Below, piece after piece: positions 25,389-34,558 of a stretch of 64,000 nucleotides of DNA. A program made the translations under genes and the position numbers. The notes under the pieces are model-generated. The model was not told the DNA's origin and made no database searches. It saw nothing but the letters and a program-made list of their open reading frames with translations. Origin of the DNA: Maricaulis sp048269565 (GTDB lineage Bacteria > Pseudomonadota > Alphaproteobacteria > Caulobacterales > Maricaulaceae). The stretch's first letter is position 1. Every line of letters begins with the position of its first letter. The stretch is taken from assembly GCF_048269565.1 (NCBI RefSeq), contig NZ_JBLXIK010000002.1, forward strand, positions 619,418 to 683,417, read 5' to 3'.

Positions 25389-26180
25389 ATGAGCATGGAC
25401 AATCTCTTCTCTCTCAAGGGGCGTGTTGCGCTCATCACCGGTGGTTCGCGCGGGATCGGGGCGATGATCGCCGAGGGTTATCTGCGGGCGGGGGCCAAGG
25501 TCTATATCTCGGCGCGCAAGGCGGGGCCTTGCCTCGAGGCGGCGAAGGAGCTGTCGCAATATGGCGAATGCATCGCCATTCCCGGCGATGTCTCCAGCGT
25601 TGAAGGGTGCCGCGAGCTGGCGGCGCAATTGCTCAAGCAGGAGAGCAAGCTCGACATCCTGGTCAATAATGCCGGTGCCGCCTGGGGCGCACCCTTTGCC
25701 GAATTCCCGGAAAACGGCTGGGACAAGGTGATGGACGTCAATGTGAAGGGGCCCTTCTTTCTGACCCAGGCCCTGTTTGGCGCGCTGAAGGCCGGCGGCA
25801 GCAAGGAACAACCCTCCAAGGTGATCAATATCGGCTCGGTCGACGGCATCTCCGTCAACATGCTCGAGACCTATTCCTATGCCGCGTCAAAGGCCGGCAT
25901 CATCCACCTCACCAAGCGCATGGCGCTGGAACTGGTGCGCGACAATATCGTCATGTCGGCGATTGCGCCCGGCGCCTTCGCCTCGGAAATGAACAAGGTC
26001 GCGCGCGACCATGCCGACCTGGTCTCGCAGGCGGTGCCCTCGGGCCGCGTCGGCACGATCGAGGACATGGCCGGCACGGCGATCTTCCTCGCTTCGCGCG
26101 CCGGCGATTATATCGTCGGCACCACGGTGGTCTGCGATGGCGGGATTGCTTCCACGCGCGGCGGACCCATCGCGGGCTGA
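25389..26180 (+). CDS. short-chain dehydrogenase/reductase (SDR)
   Basis: 263 residues from the ATG at 25389. The classical SDR layout is intact: nucleotide-binding TGGSRGIG (residues 17-24), NNAGA, catalytic Ser in NIGSVDG and the YSYAASK tyrosine-lysine pair. The C-terminal end DYIVGTTVVCDGG is also typical. RhlG/FabG-like NAD(P)H-dependent ketoreductase activity is likely, on a lipid or secondary substrate. The 25226-25388 gap before it shows no gene. No operon partner is evident. Confidence 0.93.
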   Translation: MSMDNLFSLKGRVALITGGSRGIGAMIAEGYLRAGAKVYISARKAGPCLEAAKELSQYGECIAIPGDVSSVEGCRELAAQLLKQESKLDILVNNAGAAWGAPFAEFPENGWDKVMDVNVKGPFFLTQALFGALKAGGSKEQPSKVINIGSVDGISVNMLETYSYAASKAGIIHLTKRMALELVRDNIVMSAIAPGAFASEMNKVARDHADLVSQAVPSGRVGTIEDMAGTAIFLASRAGDYIVGTTVVCDGGIASTRGGPIAG

Positions 26181-26278
26181 TTTATGGGGGCAGGGTCCGG
26201 CATTCTTGAAGCCGGAGCCTGTCCCCACTCGGCTCGCTCATTCTTGCCAAATTTTGCCCCCGGCGCCAATCTGGCGCG

Positions 26279-26521
26279 ATGCGCACGATCAACATCTCCC
26301 TTCCCGACCCGCTCAAGACGTTTGTCGACCAACAGGTCGCTGAGCGTGGCTATGCCGGCGTGAGCGAGTATGTCAGCGAGCTGATCGAGAAGGATCTGGC
26401 AGTTCAGCGATTGAGGGGCCTCCTGCTGGAGGGGGCTCGTTCAGCGCCGATGGGCGTGGTCGATGCGACCTATTTTGCGGAGCTGCGTGCGCGGGTGCGC
26501 TGCCGTGATGTCACCGGATGA
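26279..26521 (+). CDS. ParD-like antitoxin without adjacent ParE
   Basis: 80 residues. The N-terminus is a ribbon-helix-helix DNA-binding domain (MRTINISLPDPLKTFVDQQV, then GYAGVSEYVSELIEKDL). The C-terminal tail (LLLEGARSAPMGVVDATYFAELRARV) is the ParE-binding part of ParD family antitoxins. A parE toxin gene should follow within a few bases, but the next gene is a DUF1697 protein starting 52 bases later. It is therefore an orphan antitoxin or one that pairs with a distant toxin. RHH domains usually repress their own promoter. Confidence 0.8.
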   Translation: MRTINISLPDPLKTFVDQQVAERGYAGVSEYVSELIEKDLAVQRLRGLLLEGARSAPMGVVDATYFAELRARVRCRDVTG

Positions 26522-26573
26522 ATGGTTTCTGCGCGACCGTGGCGTTTCACTTCCCTGTTCCAGGAACCCAGCC

Positions 26574-27083
26574 ATGACCGCCTTCATCGCCCTGCTGCGC
26601 GCCGTCAATGTGGGCGGCACCGGAAAATTGCCGATGGGGGAGCTCGTCGCGATGTGCGAGGCGCTCGGCCATGGCCAGGTGAAGACCTGGATCGCCTCGG
26701 GCAATGTCGTCTTCACCAGTGACCAGGATGCGGCGGCGGTGAAGGCCGGTCTCGAGGCGGCGCTGCTCGCCTGGGCCGGCAAGCCGATCGCGGTGATGGT
26801 GCGCACGGCCGACGAGATGCGCGCCGTGCTTGAGGCCAGTCCCTTCGCTGACCAGCCGGGCAATCGCACCGTCGCGATCTTCCTTGACGAGGCGCCCGGC
26901 GAGCTGGACGGGCTCAGGAACCGGGTCGATGAGGAGATCCGCCCCGGCGTGCGCGAGATCCATGTCCACTATCCGGGCGGGATGGGGCAGTCGAAACTGG
27001 TCATCCCGGCGGCAAAGGCCGGCACCGCGCGCAATATGAATACCGTCGCCAAGCTGGTGGAGATGGCCGCGGCGATCAGCTGA
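26574..27083 (+). CDS. DUF1697 family protein
   Basis: 169 residues from the ATG at 26574, preceded by AGGAA about 7 bases upstream. The family signature MTAFIALLRAVNVGGTGKLPM opens the protein, with IASGNVVF and a C-terminal RNMNTVAKLVEMA. Structures of DUF1697 proteins exist but no firm function is known. It follows the orphan ParD gene closely. Its 3' end overlaps the convergent SRPBCC gene by 8 bases. Confidence 0.9.
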   Translation: MTAFIALLRAVNVGGTGKLPMGELVAMCEALGHGQVKTWIASGNVVFTSDQDAAAVKAGLEAALLAWAGKPIAVMVRTADEMRAVLEASPFADQPGNRTVAIFLDEAPGELDGLRNRVDEEIRPGVREIHVHYPGGMGQSKLVIPAAKAGTARNMNTVAKLVEMAAAIS

Positions 27084-27498
27084 CGACGCGGCGCAGGCGG
27101 GAGAAGTGCTCGTCCCAGCCGGCATCGTGATTGGCGGCGGTGGCAAAGCCGCCCTCGGTGAGCTTTTCCCAGCCCGTATGCTCCAGCGTCAGCACCGTGC
27201 CGCCATCGACATCGGCAAGCGTCCAGGCGCACAGGGTTTCAACCTCTTTGAGCCGGCCATGCGTGAAGGTGTGGACGAGGCGGCGCGGCGGATCGAATTC
27301 GACCACCTTGCCCCAGCACATCCTGGTGCCCTCCTTGCCGAGCGAATTGGTCAGCACGCTGTATTCGCCATCGGCCACCAGATCGGCACCGCCGCGATGG
27401 AACCAGGTCGCCAGCCGGTCGGCCTCGGTGAGGAATTTCCAGACATGGGCAGCGGGGGCCTTGAGAAACAGGGTCTTGGTGATCTTGAGCTCGGTCAT
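27076..27498 (-). CDS. SRPBCC/AHSA1 family protein
   Basis: 140 residues with the START-like helix-grip fold of the activator of Hsp90 ATPase homologue 1 family: FLKAPAAHVWKFLTEADRLATWF, the central beta sheet (VVEFDPPRRLVHTF, GGTVLTLEHTGW) and a long C-terminal helix. Bacterial members bind small hydrophobic ligands. The start ATG overlaps the stop of the ArsR gene (27495-27498), a recurring pair in which the ArsR protein controls the operon. Confidence 0.92.
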   Translation of the reverse strand: MTELKITKTLFLKAPAAHVWKFLTEADRLATWFHRGGADLVADGEYSVLTNSLGKEGTRMCWGKVVEFDPPRRLVHTFTHGRLKEVETLCAWTLADVDGGTVLTLEHTGWEKLTEGGFATAANHDAGWDEHFSRLRRVVS

Positions 27499-27821
27499 GC
27501 GTCGGCCTCCACGGCAGATTTGAGGGCGGCCAGGCGGTCGTCCCAGAAATGGTCGAAATAATTGAGCCAGTCGGACGCCGCTTTCAGCGCCGCCGGATTG
27601 AGCGAATTGATGCGCTCGCGCCCGGCCTGGCTGACACGGATGACATCGGCGGATTTGAGCACGGCGAGATGCTTGGCCACGGCCGGCCGCGTCATCTTGA
27701 AATGCGCCGCGATATCGCCGACGCGCAGATCCTGCTCGGCGAGCAGTTTCACAATCGCGCAGCGGGTCGGGTCGGCGAGGGCGCGGAAAACGGGTTGGGC
27801 GTGGTCGAGGGCTGGGGACAT
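27495..27821 (-). CDS. ArsR family transcriptional regulator
   Basis: 108 residues with the ArsR winged helix: FRALADPTRCAIVKLLAEQDLRVGDIA, recognition helix MTRPAVAKHLAVLKSADVI and wing RVSQAGRERINSLNP. The metal-binding Cys pair of ArsR/SmtB (ELCVC) is absent, as is usual for copies that pair with SRPBCC proteins. It likely represses its own operon. The intergenic region up to 27976 holds no clear operator that I can see. Confidence 0.92.
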   Translation of the reverse strand: MSPALDHAQPVFRALADPTRCAIVKLLAEQDLRVGDIAAHFKMTRPAVAKHLAVLKSADVIRVSQAGRERINSLNPAALKAASDWLNYFDHFWDDRLAALKSAVEADA

Positions 27822-27976
27822 AATGTGAAACCTTTCGGTTTCGCCTATAGGAAACCGTTTGGTGTCACGTCAAGGGGCAAAAGTCGTGGCTGGTGCTGCG
27901 CCGGTATGACGCAGACACAGTGCTTGATGTTTATCAAGCCAGGCCCTTGATAGGGCGATCTGTTCCGGAGCCTGTC

Positions 27977-29728
27977 ATGTCTGATCCGCGCGAGTCCCGT
28001 TTTGCCAGCGACGCCTATTTCCTCGGCCCCAAATCCGAGAATTCGGCCTGGGTGCGCGGTGAGTTCCAGGCGATCCTTGACCACTGGTTTGACTGGCGCC
28101 GCTCGCTCTTCACCGATGATCCCGAAGCGATCTCGCCGCAGCGCCGCCTGTCGACCGAATTCCTGCGTGAACGCGAGCGCCTCGGCCAGGCGGTGCGGGT
28201 GCTGCGCGAGAAACTGTGCGCCGAAGTGCCGACCTTTACGCCGCGCTATGTCGGTCACATGGTCTCGGAGGTCTCGCTGCCGGCCCTGCTCGGGCATTTC
28301 GCCACCCTCTTGCACAATCCCAATAATACCTCGCGCGAAGTGGCGCGGGTTGGCGGCATCATCGAGGACGAGGCCATCGCCATGCTCGCTGCGATGGTCG
28401 GCTATGATCCGGCGCTGGCCCAGGGGCATTTCACCGGCGGCGGCACGGTGGCCAATTTCGAGGCGGTCTGGCGCGCGCGCTACCGCATGGATCATTGTCT
28501 TTCCCTCGCCCTCAACGGTTATGAGACCCGCGGCGAGCGCTTCAACGCCTTCGAGGCGGCGCATATCGGTTGGGATGCCTTTGAGACGCAGCGCGCTGCA
28601 AGCGGGGCCATCGAGGCGGAGCTGCGTGGCTGTAGCGGTGTGCTCGGCAATCCGTTCGACTATGGCGAACGCCTGACCCGCGCCACCGGCCGGCCCTGGC
28701 GCGGCCCGGTCCTGATCACGCCGGGCAACAAGCATTTCTCCTGGCGCAAGGCCGCGAATGTGTTCGGGCTTGGCGAGGAGGCGTTCTGGAACGCGCCGCT
28801 CGATGCCCAGGGCCGGTTCGAGCTGGACGGGCTGAATACGCTGATCGCCCGGGCGCGCGGTGAGGGGCGCCCGGTATTGGCCATCGTCTCGGTTGCCGGG
28901 ACGACCGAGGCCGGCGAGATCGACCCGGTCGACGGGGTGTGTGACCGGCTCGATGGCCTGCGCGCCGAGGGGATTGATATCTGGCACCATGTCGATGCGG
29001 CCTATGGCGGATTTTTCTGCTCGATGCTGGGCGGTGCGGCGGAGCAATGCCTGGAGCCGGGCCGGGTGCGGGCGCTGGGGGCGATTGCGCGCGCCGACTC
29101 GGTGACGCTCGACCCGCACAAGCTGGGCTATGTCCCCTATGCCTGCGGCGCCTTCCTGACCCGCGATGTCCGAGGCTATGTCGCCTCGTCCTTCCAGGCG
29201 CCCTATATCGACCGCGCCGCCACCAACGACAAATGGGCCTGCACGCTGGAAGGCTCGCGCACCGCCTCCGGTGCCGCCGCGACCTGGCTGACCGGGCGTG
29301 CAATCGGTTTCGGACCGGAGCGCTTTGGCGACATGCTGCGCAGCACGATCGCGACGCGGATGGCGTTTCAATCCGCCATTGCCGCGGCGATCCCTCACGC
29401 CCGCTTCCTGCCGGCCGACAGCAATATCCTCTGTTTCTCGCTGGCCCGGCCCGGCGAGGCCCTGTCGCAATCGAACCAGCGCACCGGCGAGGTCTTCACG
29501 CGCCTGCAGGCCGATCCGGCCTTTTCGGTGTCACGTACGGTGCTGGCGGCGGAAAGCTATGACGCGCTGATGCGGGCGCATGTGGCGTCATGGGGCGGGG
29601 CGTATGACAGCGATCAGCTGGTGCTGCTGCGCTGCGTCTTCATGAACCCGTTCTGGAGCAATCCCGATGTCGAGCGGGCGCTGCTGCCCGCCTTCATCGA
29701 CACGCTGCAGGGCCATCTGCTGCCCTAG
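27977..29728 (+). CDS. PLP-dependent group II decarboxylase
   Basis: 583 residues from the ATG at 27977 (CGGAG 6 bases upstream). Fold-type I decarboxylase with TGGGTVANFEAVW for phosphate binding, HVDAAYGGF with the PLP aspartate and the Schiff-base Lys382 in LDPHKLGYVPYA. It belongs to the glutamate/aspartate/aromatic amino acid decarboxylase family; the long N-terminal part and the YVGHMVSEVSLPALLGHF segment fit the glutamate/aspartate decarboxylase-like branch. Substrate cannot be fixed from sequence; aspartate (beta-alanine), glutamate and cysteine-sulfinate are options. Its stop overlaps the convergent feoB stop. Confidence 0.9.
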   Translation: MSDPRESRFASDAYFLGPKSENSAWVRGEFQAILDHWFDWRRSLFTDDPEAISPQRRLSTEFLRERERLGQAVRVLREKLCAEVPTFTPRYVGHMVSEVSLPALLGHFATLLHNPNNTSREVARVGGIIEDEAIAMLAAMVGYDPALAQGHFTGGGTVANFEAVWRARYRMDHCLSLALNGYETRGERFNAFEAAHIGWDAFETQRAASGAIEAELRGCSGVLGNPFDYGERLTRATGRPWRGPVLITPGNKHFSWRKAANVFGLGEEAFWNAPLDAQGRFELDGLNTLIARARGEGRPVLAIVSVAGTTEAGEIDPVDGVCDRLDGLRAEGIDIWHHVDAAYGGFFCSMLGGAAEQCLEPGRVRALGAIARADSVTLDPHKLGYVPYACGAFLTRDVRGYVASSFQAPYIDRAATNDKWACTLEGSRTASGAAATWLTGRAIGFGPERFGDMLRSTIATRMAFQSAIAAAIPHARFLPADSNILCFSLARPGEALSQSNQRTGEVFTRLQADPAFSVSRTVLAAESYDALMRAHVASWGGAYDSDQLVLLRCVFMNPFWSNPDVERALLPAFIDTLQGHLLP

Positions 29729-31569
29729 AGCCCGGCCCAGCTGGCGATGTGGTAGGTCGCGCCTGCAGCGATATAGGCCAGCGCCATCAGATAGGTGAAC
29801 ATGAAGCCGGTCCAGGCCCAGGAATTGGTTTCGCGCCGCGTCGTCGCCAGGGTGGCGAAGCATTGCGGGGCGAAGACATACCAGGCGAGGAAGGCGAGCG
29901 CGGTCGGCAGCGACCAGGCGCCCTGCAGGGCCGCGGCCAGGCCTTCGACATTCTCCTCGCCGCCCTGGATGGCATAGACCGTGCCCAGCGCCCCGACGGC
30001 GACCTCGCGCGCGGCCATGCCGGGCACCAGCGCGATGGCGATCTCAAGATTGAAGCCGATCGGGGCGAGGATCTTCTCCAGCACCGAGCCGATCATGCCG
30101 GCATAGCTGTCGCGCAGGGCCGCCGCCGATGAGGGATAGCTGGCGAGGAACCACAGGATGATCGAGGTCGTCAGGATAATGGTGCCGGCGCGCCGCAGGA
30201 AGGCCGAGACATGGCCCCAGAGCGAGAGGAAGAAGTCGCGCGGATTGGGCAGTTTATAGGTCGGCAATTCCATGATCAGGACCTGGTTGGATCCCTTGGT
30301 CACGGTGCGCTTGAGCACGAAGGCCACCGTCACGGCGCTGACAACGCCGGTGAGGTAGAGGCCGAACATGACAATGCCCTGCAGGTTGAACGGGCCCACC
30401 GCATCGGGCGGGATGAAGGCGCCGATGATCAGGGTGTAGACCGGCAGGCGCGCCGAACAGGTCATCAGCGGCGCCACCATGATGGTAGTCAGCCGGTCGC
30501 GCTCATTGTCGATCGTGCGCGCCGACATGATGCCGGGAATGGCGCAGGCGAAGCTCGACAGCAGCGGAATGAAGGCCCGGCCATTGAGCCCGACGCGCAG
30601 CATCAGCTCGTCCATCAGCACCGCGGCGCGGGCCATATAGCCCGAGGCCTCCAGTGCCAGGATGAAGAGGAAGAGAATCACGATCTGCGGCAGGAAGACG
30701 ACGACGCTGCCAACCCCGGCGATGATGCCGTCAACGATCAGGTCATGGAACCAGCCGGCGGGCAGGAGGTGTCCGGCCAGATCGCCCAGCGCCGCCGCGC
30801 CGGCTTCAAGGCCGTCCATGAAGGGCCCCGACCAGGAATAGACGGCCTGGAACATGAAGAAGAGCAGGGCCGAGAGGATGATCGGTCCGGCAACAGGATG
30901 CAGAACGAAATTGTCGACCTGGCGGGTGAGCCGGTTCATCGCCGGCTCGAACAGGATCGCCTTGTTGGCGATGCCGCGGGCCTCGCGCTGCAGGGCGGTC
31001 AGATCAATGTCCGTGGTGCAGACGGTGTTTTCGGCCGCCGCATTGCGGGCCGGCCAGTTCGCGGTCTCGGCATCGAGGCAGGCCAGAAGGTCGGCGCGGC
31101 CGGCAGCGCGGGTGGCGCGCGAGGTGACGACGGGGACGCCGAGCTCGGTCTGCAGGCGTTCGATGTCGATCTTGAGACCGTCGCGTTCGGCCAGATCGAT
31201 CATGTTGAGCACAACGATCATCGGCCGGCCGATGGCGCGCATCTGCAGCACGGTGTGCAGATGGGTGCGCAGGTGCGCCGCGTCGATCAGCACCAGAATG
31301 CCGTCGGGCGCGGGCTCGTCATCGCGGCCATTGCACAACAGCTCGATCGCGATGCGTTCATCGGCCGAGCGCGCCTTGAGGCCGTAAATGCCGGGCAGAT
31401 CGATAAGGTCGATCTCGGTCCCGCCCGGCGTGTGCAGCGAGCCGGTCCGGGTCTCCACCGTGACGCCCGAGTAATTGGCGACCTTGGCGCGACCGCCGGT
31501 CAGCCCGTTGAACAGGGTGGATTTGCCCGAATTGGGCGCGCCGACCAGGGCAATACGCAGACGGCTCAT
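29725..31569 (-). CDS. feoB: ferrous iron transporter FeoB
   Basis: 614 residues, shorter than the 773-residue E. coli protein but complete in its core. An N-terminal G domain shows GAPNSGKST (10-18), YSGVTVE, DLPGIYG and NMID. Membrane segments with the paired Gate motifs follow (for example SSFACAIPGIMSARTI and LVPGMAAREVAVGALGTVY). It imports Fe(II) across the inner membrane. Its start overlaps the feoA stop (ATGA 31566-31569). No feoC is present. Iron-responsive control is expected but no clear Fur or Irr box was found. Confidence 0.96.
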   Translation of the reverse strand: MSRLRIALVGAPNSGKSTLFNGLTGGRAKVANYSGVTVETRTGSLHTPGGTEIDLIDLPGIYGLKARSADERIAIELLCNGRDDEPAPDGILVLIDAAHLRTHLHTVLQMRAIGRPMIVVLNMIDLAERDGLKIDIERLQTELGVPVVTSRATRAAGRADLLACLDAETANWPARNAAAENTVCTTDIDLTALQREARGIANKAILFEPAMNRLTRQVDNFVLHPVAGPIILSALLFFMFQAVYSWSGPFMDGLEAGAAALGDLAGHLLPAGWFHDLIVDGIIAGVGSVVVFLPQIVILFLFILALEASGYMARAAVLMDELMLRVGLNGRAFIPLLSSFACAIPGIMSARTIDNERDRLTTIMVAPLMTCSARLPVYTLIIGAFIPPDAVGPFNLQGIVMFGLYLTGVVSAVTVAFVLKRTVTKGSNQVLIMELPTYKLPNPRDFFLSLWGHVSAFLRRAGTIILTTSIILWFLASYPSSAAALRDSYAGMIGSVLEKILAPIGFNLEIAIALVPGMAAREVAVGALGTVYAIQGGEENVEGLAAALQGAWSLPTALAFLAWYVFAPQCFATLATTRRETNSWAWTGFMFTYLMALAYIAAGATYHIASWAGL

Positions 31570-31832
31570 TGCGACGCTTCCACTTCAATGGCGCGCGCTT
31601 CATCGCTGCGCAGGGCGATCAGGGTGCGGTTCAGACGGAAACACAGCGGATTGGCCCCGAGCGGACCGCGATGCATCAATTCCACTTCGTCGGACTCGGC
31701 AAAGCCGATCTCGCGGAGCTTGATCACCAGATCCTCACAGTCCGGAACAAATCCGGTCACGTGGCAAATCTGGCCCTTTTCGAGTTGGTCGAGCGTCACA
31801 TCCGGTCCTGTCGCGGTTGCCTGCGTTTGCAA
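31566..31832 (-). CDS. feoA: FeoA, SH3-like iron transport accessory protein
   Basis: 88 residues with the FeoA fold: LDQLEKGQICHVTGF, KLREIGFAESDEVELMHRGPLG and FRLNRTLIALRSDEARAIEV. It is a cytoplasmic SH3-like protein that supports FeoB. It is the first gene of a two-gene operon; the region 31833-31931 upstream shows only AT-richer promoter-like sequence (TGATAACGACTTGCA on the minus strand). Confidence 0.93.
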   Translation of the reverse strand: MQTQATATGPDVTLDQLEKGQICHVTGFVPDCEDLVIKLREIGFAESDEVELMHRGPLGANPLCFRLNRTLIALRSDEARAIEVEASQ

Positions 31833-31931
31833 GTCGTTATCATCTGAGAAGCCTACACATAAGGCCCGGCTGCCGCCATGTCACCCTGCAGCAGACGTGA
31901 CAATCTGACCGGCAACACATCCCGGTCCGGA

Positions 31932-32249
31932 TCAACCCGCCAGCAAGACCTTGCCGGCGCGGATGAGATTGAGGACGACCCCGATATTGATCAACAGGCC
32001 CAGCGTGGTCAGACCGGCACCCAGTGCGGCGGCGACAGCGAGCATGAGGCCCCGCAAGGGGATCATCAACACGGTCGCCAGGCGTTGTGCCAGCGTCCAG
32101 CCCGGGCGGGTGAAGCGCTCGAACAGGTCGTTGAACCCGTCCCGCCACAACAGGGCGACCAGCAGAGCCCATAGCGCCAGGGCAAGAAGCGGGGCGGCCT
32201 GAAGCAGCGGCGCCATCCCCGGCGCATCGAGCAAGTCCATCGCGTCCAT
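31932..32249 (-). CDS. small two-helix membrane protein
   Basis: 105 residues from the ATG at 32249, with AGAGGA 8 bases upstream on the minus strand. Two membrane segments are visible, about residues 12-35 (LLQAAPLLALALWALLVALL) and 66-95 (LMLAVAAALGAGLTTLGLLI). FERFTRPGWTLAQRL lies between. Family not recognised. It is divergent from the efflux operon at 32403 and upstream of feoAB on the same strand, separated by 99 bases, but no functional link is evident. Confidence 0.72.
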   Translation of the reverse strand: MDAMDLLDAPGMAPLLQAAPLLALALWALLVALLWRDGFNDLFERFTRPGWTLAQRLATVLMIPLRGLMLAVAAALGAGLTTLGLLINIGVVLNLIRAGKVLLAG

Positions 32250-32402
32250 GTGCGGATCCTCTTTGAGCGCGTGCCGTGGATAGCCTTCGCGGACCGTGCA
32301 GGCTACACCGCATTGGACTGCAAGGCGCGCGACGGAATCACACCGCAGTCGCGTTGAGATGGTAGGTGCAAATTCAGGGCCCTCGAGGCTCAAGGGGCAG
32401 AG

Positions 32403-33881
32403 ATGTTGCAGAACAAACGTTGGATATTGGTGGTTGCCGGGATTGTGGTTCTCGCCTTCGCGGCCTGGTGGTTCATGGGTCGCACGTCGACCGCGGCAGG
32501 ACCGGTGCAGATCGAAACCTCGGACGTCACGACCGGCGAGGTGCGGCGCATCGTTGCAGCCTCCGGTGCTGTGCGGGCCCTGGTGACGGTCGAGGTCGGC
32601 TCCCAGCTTTCCGGGCAGCTCGCCGAAGTCCTTGTCGATTACAATGATGAGGTCGAGGAAGGTCAGGTCATCGCCCGGCTTGATCCACAGACCTATGAAA
32701 CGCGCGTGCGCGAAGCGGAAGCCTCGCGCGCGACGGCCCAGGCCACCCTGGCTCTGCAACGCGCCACCCTGGCACGGGTTCGCGCCAATACGCGCACCGC
32801 CCAGCTCGATTTTGACCGCACCGAGACGCTGAGCGAGCGTGGCAATGCCTCGGCGGCGGCACTCGACAATGCCCGCGCGGCGCTCGACTCGGCGCTGGCT
32901 GACGTCGCGGTTGCCCAGGCCCAGATTGCCAATGCCGAAGCGGTTCTGGCCCAGCGCGATGCCACGCTCGAAGGCGCCCGCATCGATCTGGAGCGCACTA
33001 CGATCCGCTCGCCGATCAATGGTATTGTCGTCGACCGCGCCGTCGACGAGGGTCAGACCGTGGCCGCCAGCCTGTCGGCGCCGGTGCTGTTCACCATCGC
33101 CCAGGATCTCAGCCAGGTGCAGATTGATGCCCAGGTCGACGAGGCCGATATCGGTCAGATCGCCCAGGGCCAGCCGGTCAATTTCACCGTTGATGCCTAT
33201 CCGGATGTGCAATTGACCGGTGTCGTCGACCAGATCCGCCTGGCTCCGACAGCGCTGAACAATGTCGTTACCTATACGGTCGTTGTTTCTGCCGCCAATC
33301 CCGGCCAGCGTCTCCTGCCCGGAATGACGGCGAACATGGATATCATCACCGGCGAACGTGACGGCGTGTTGCGCGTGTCCAATGCGGCGCTGCGCTTCCG
33401 GCCCTCGCCGGCCGTCGAAGACCGCACCCGGCCAATCGAGGTCGCGGCTGCGGGCGGCCGTCCCGGCGGGGCTGGTGGACCAGGCGGTGGCCGGCCCAAT
33501 CCGGCCGACCGGCTGACCGAACAGCTTGATCTGACCCCGGATCAGGCTGAACAGGTCTCAACGCTGTACCGCGGCGTCTTCGGGCGCGCCCAGGCCGCGG
33601 CGCAGGCCGGTGGCGGTTTTGATCGCGCAGCGGTGCAGGCGGAAATCGATCGTGGGCTGCCGGACATTTTGACGCCGGACCAGATGCAGCGCTATCGCGC
33701 CATTGCCCGTGAGGCCGCCGAAACGCGCACTGCCACGGTCTGGGTGCTTGATGCAGATGGTATGCTGGTCGAGCGTCGTGTGCGGCTGGGCATTTCCGAC
33801 AGCCAGAACACTGAAGTTGCTGCCGGCGATATTTCCGAGGGCGAGGCCGTCGTGACCCGCGCCCGCGAGGTCGACGCATGA
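32403..33881 (+). CDS. MacA-like periplasmic adaptor with LTxxQ-type insertion
   Basis: 492 residues. One N-terminal anchor helix (7-26). Lipoyl/barrel-sandwich, alpha-hairpin coiled coil (about 95-205) and beta-barrel domains are typical of the MacA/HlyD adaptor family (VTVEVGSQLSGQLAEVLVDY, LERTTIRSPINGIVVDRAV). The protein is longer than usual because of an insertion after the beta barrel: a Gly/Pro-rich linker then a helical segment with LTPDQ at about 377-381 and again 423-427, like Spy/CpxP LTxxQ motifs. The membrane-proximal part resumes at TATVWVLDADGML. It stops within the macB start (ATGA), so the three genes form a MacAB-type efflux operon. Confidence 0.88.
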   Translation: MLQNKRWILVVAGIVVLAFAAWWFMGRTSTAAGPVQIETSDVTTGEVRRIVAASGAVRALVTVEVGSQLSGQLAEVLVDYNDEVEEGQVIARLDPQTYETRVREAEASRATAQATLALQRATLARVRANTRTAQLDFDRTETLSERGNASAAALDNARAALDSALADVAVAQAQIANAEAVLAQRDATLEGARIDLERTTIRSPINGIVVDRAVDEGQTVAASLSAPVLFTIAQDLSQVQIDAQVDEADIGQIAQGQPVNFTVDAYPDVQLTGVVDQIRLAPTALNNVVTYTVVVSAANPGQRLLPGMTANMDIITGERDGVLRVSNAALRFRPSPAVEDRTRPIEVAAAGGRPGGAGGPGGGRPNPADRLTEQLDLTPDQAEQVSTLYRGVFGRAQAAAQAGGGFDRAAVQAEIDRGLPDILTPDQMQRYRAIAREAAETRTATVWVLDADGMLVERRVRLGISDSQNTEVAAGDISEGEAVVTRAREVDA

Positions 33882-34558
33882 CGGCGCTGATCGAATGCCG
33901 CGACCTGGTCAAGACCTACAGCATGGGTGACATGACCATTCGCGCCCTCGACGGCGTCTCGCTGACCATCGAGGCGGGCGAATATGTCGCCATCATGGGC
34001 AGTTCCGGTTCGGGCAAATCGACCTTCATGAACCTGCTCGGCGCCCTCGACCGGCCGACTTCGGGCCTGCTGAAAGTCGCTGGCGAGGATCTCGGCACGC
34101 TGGGGCCGGAGGCCGTGGCGCGCTTTCGCAATCGCACGATCGGCTTCGTGTTCCAGCAATTCAACCTGTTGCCGCGAACCTCGGCCGTCGAGAATGTCGC
34201 GCTGCCGCTTGTCTATGGTGGTGTGCCGCATGCCGAACGGCGGCGCCGCGCCCTGGTGCGGCTTGAACAACTCGGCCTTGGCAAGCGCACCGATCACCAG
34301 CCCTCGCAATTGTCCGGCGGTCAGCAGCAGCGCGTCGCGATTGCGCGCGCCCTGGTCAATGACCCGAAAATCCTGCTCGCCGACGAACCGACCGGCGCGC
34401 TCGACAGCAAGACCTCCGACGACATCATGGAAATCTTTGACCAGCTCAATCGTGAGGGCATCACCGTGATCCTCGTGACCCATGAACAGGAAGTCGCCGA
34501 TCATGCCCGCCGCCAGATCGTGTTCCGAGATGGCCGGGTGGTGGAGGACCGTACATGA
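33878..34558 (+). CDS. MacB-like ABC transporter ATP-binding protein
   Basis: 226 residues. Walker A GSSGSGKST, Q-loop FVFQQFNLLPR, ABC signature LSGGQQQRVAIARAL, Walker B ILLADEPTGALD and the H-loop in VTHEQE are all intact. This LolD/MacB type energises mechanotransmission rather than direct transport. Both ends overlap neighbours by 4 bases. In E. coli MacB the ATPase and permease are fused; here they are split. Confidence 0.95.
   Translation: MTALIECRDLVKTYSMGDMTIRALDGVSLTIEAGEYVAIMGSSGSGKSTFMNLLGALDRPTSGLLKVAGEDLGTLGPEAVARFRNRTIGFVFQQFNLLPRTSAVENVALPLVYGGVPHAERRRRALVRLEQLGLGKRTDHQPSQLSGGQQQRVAIARALVNDPKILLADEPTGALDSKTSDDIMEIFDQLNREGITVILVTHEQEVADHARRQIVFRDGRVVEDRT

Noticed and set aside
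25238..25603. Short ORF starting MVNAVFASNS before the SDR gene
   Set aside because: It runs out of frame into the SDR coding region and lacks any recognisable feature.
27845..29470. 541-codon minus-strand frame opposite the PLP decarboxylase
   Set aside because: Shadow; the decarboxylase has all catalytic motifs.
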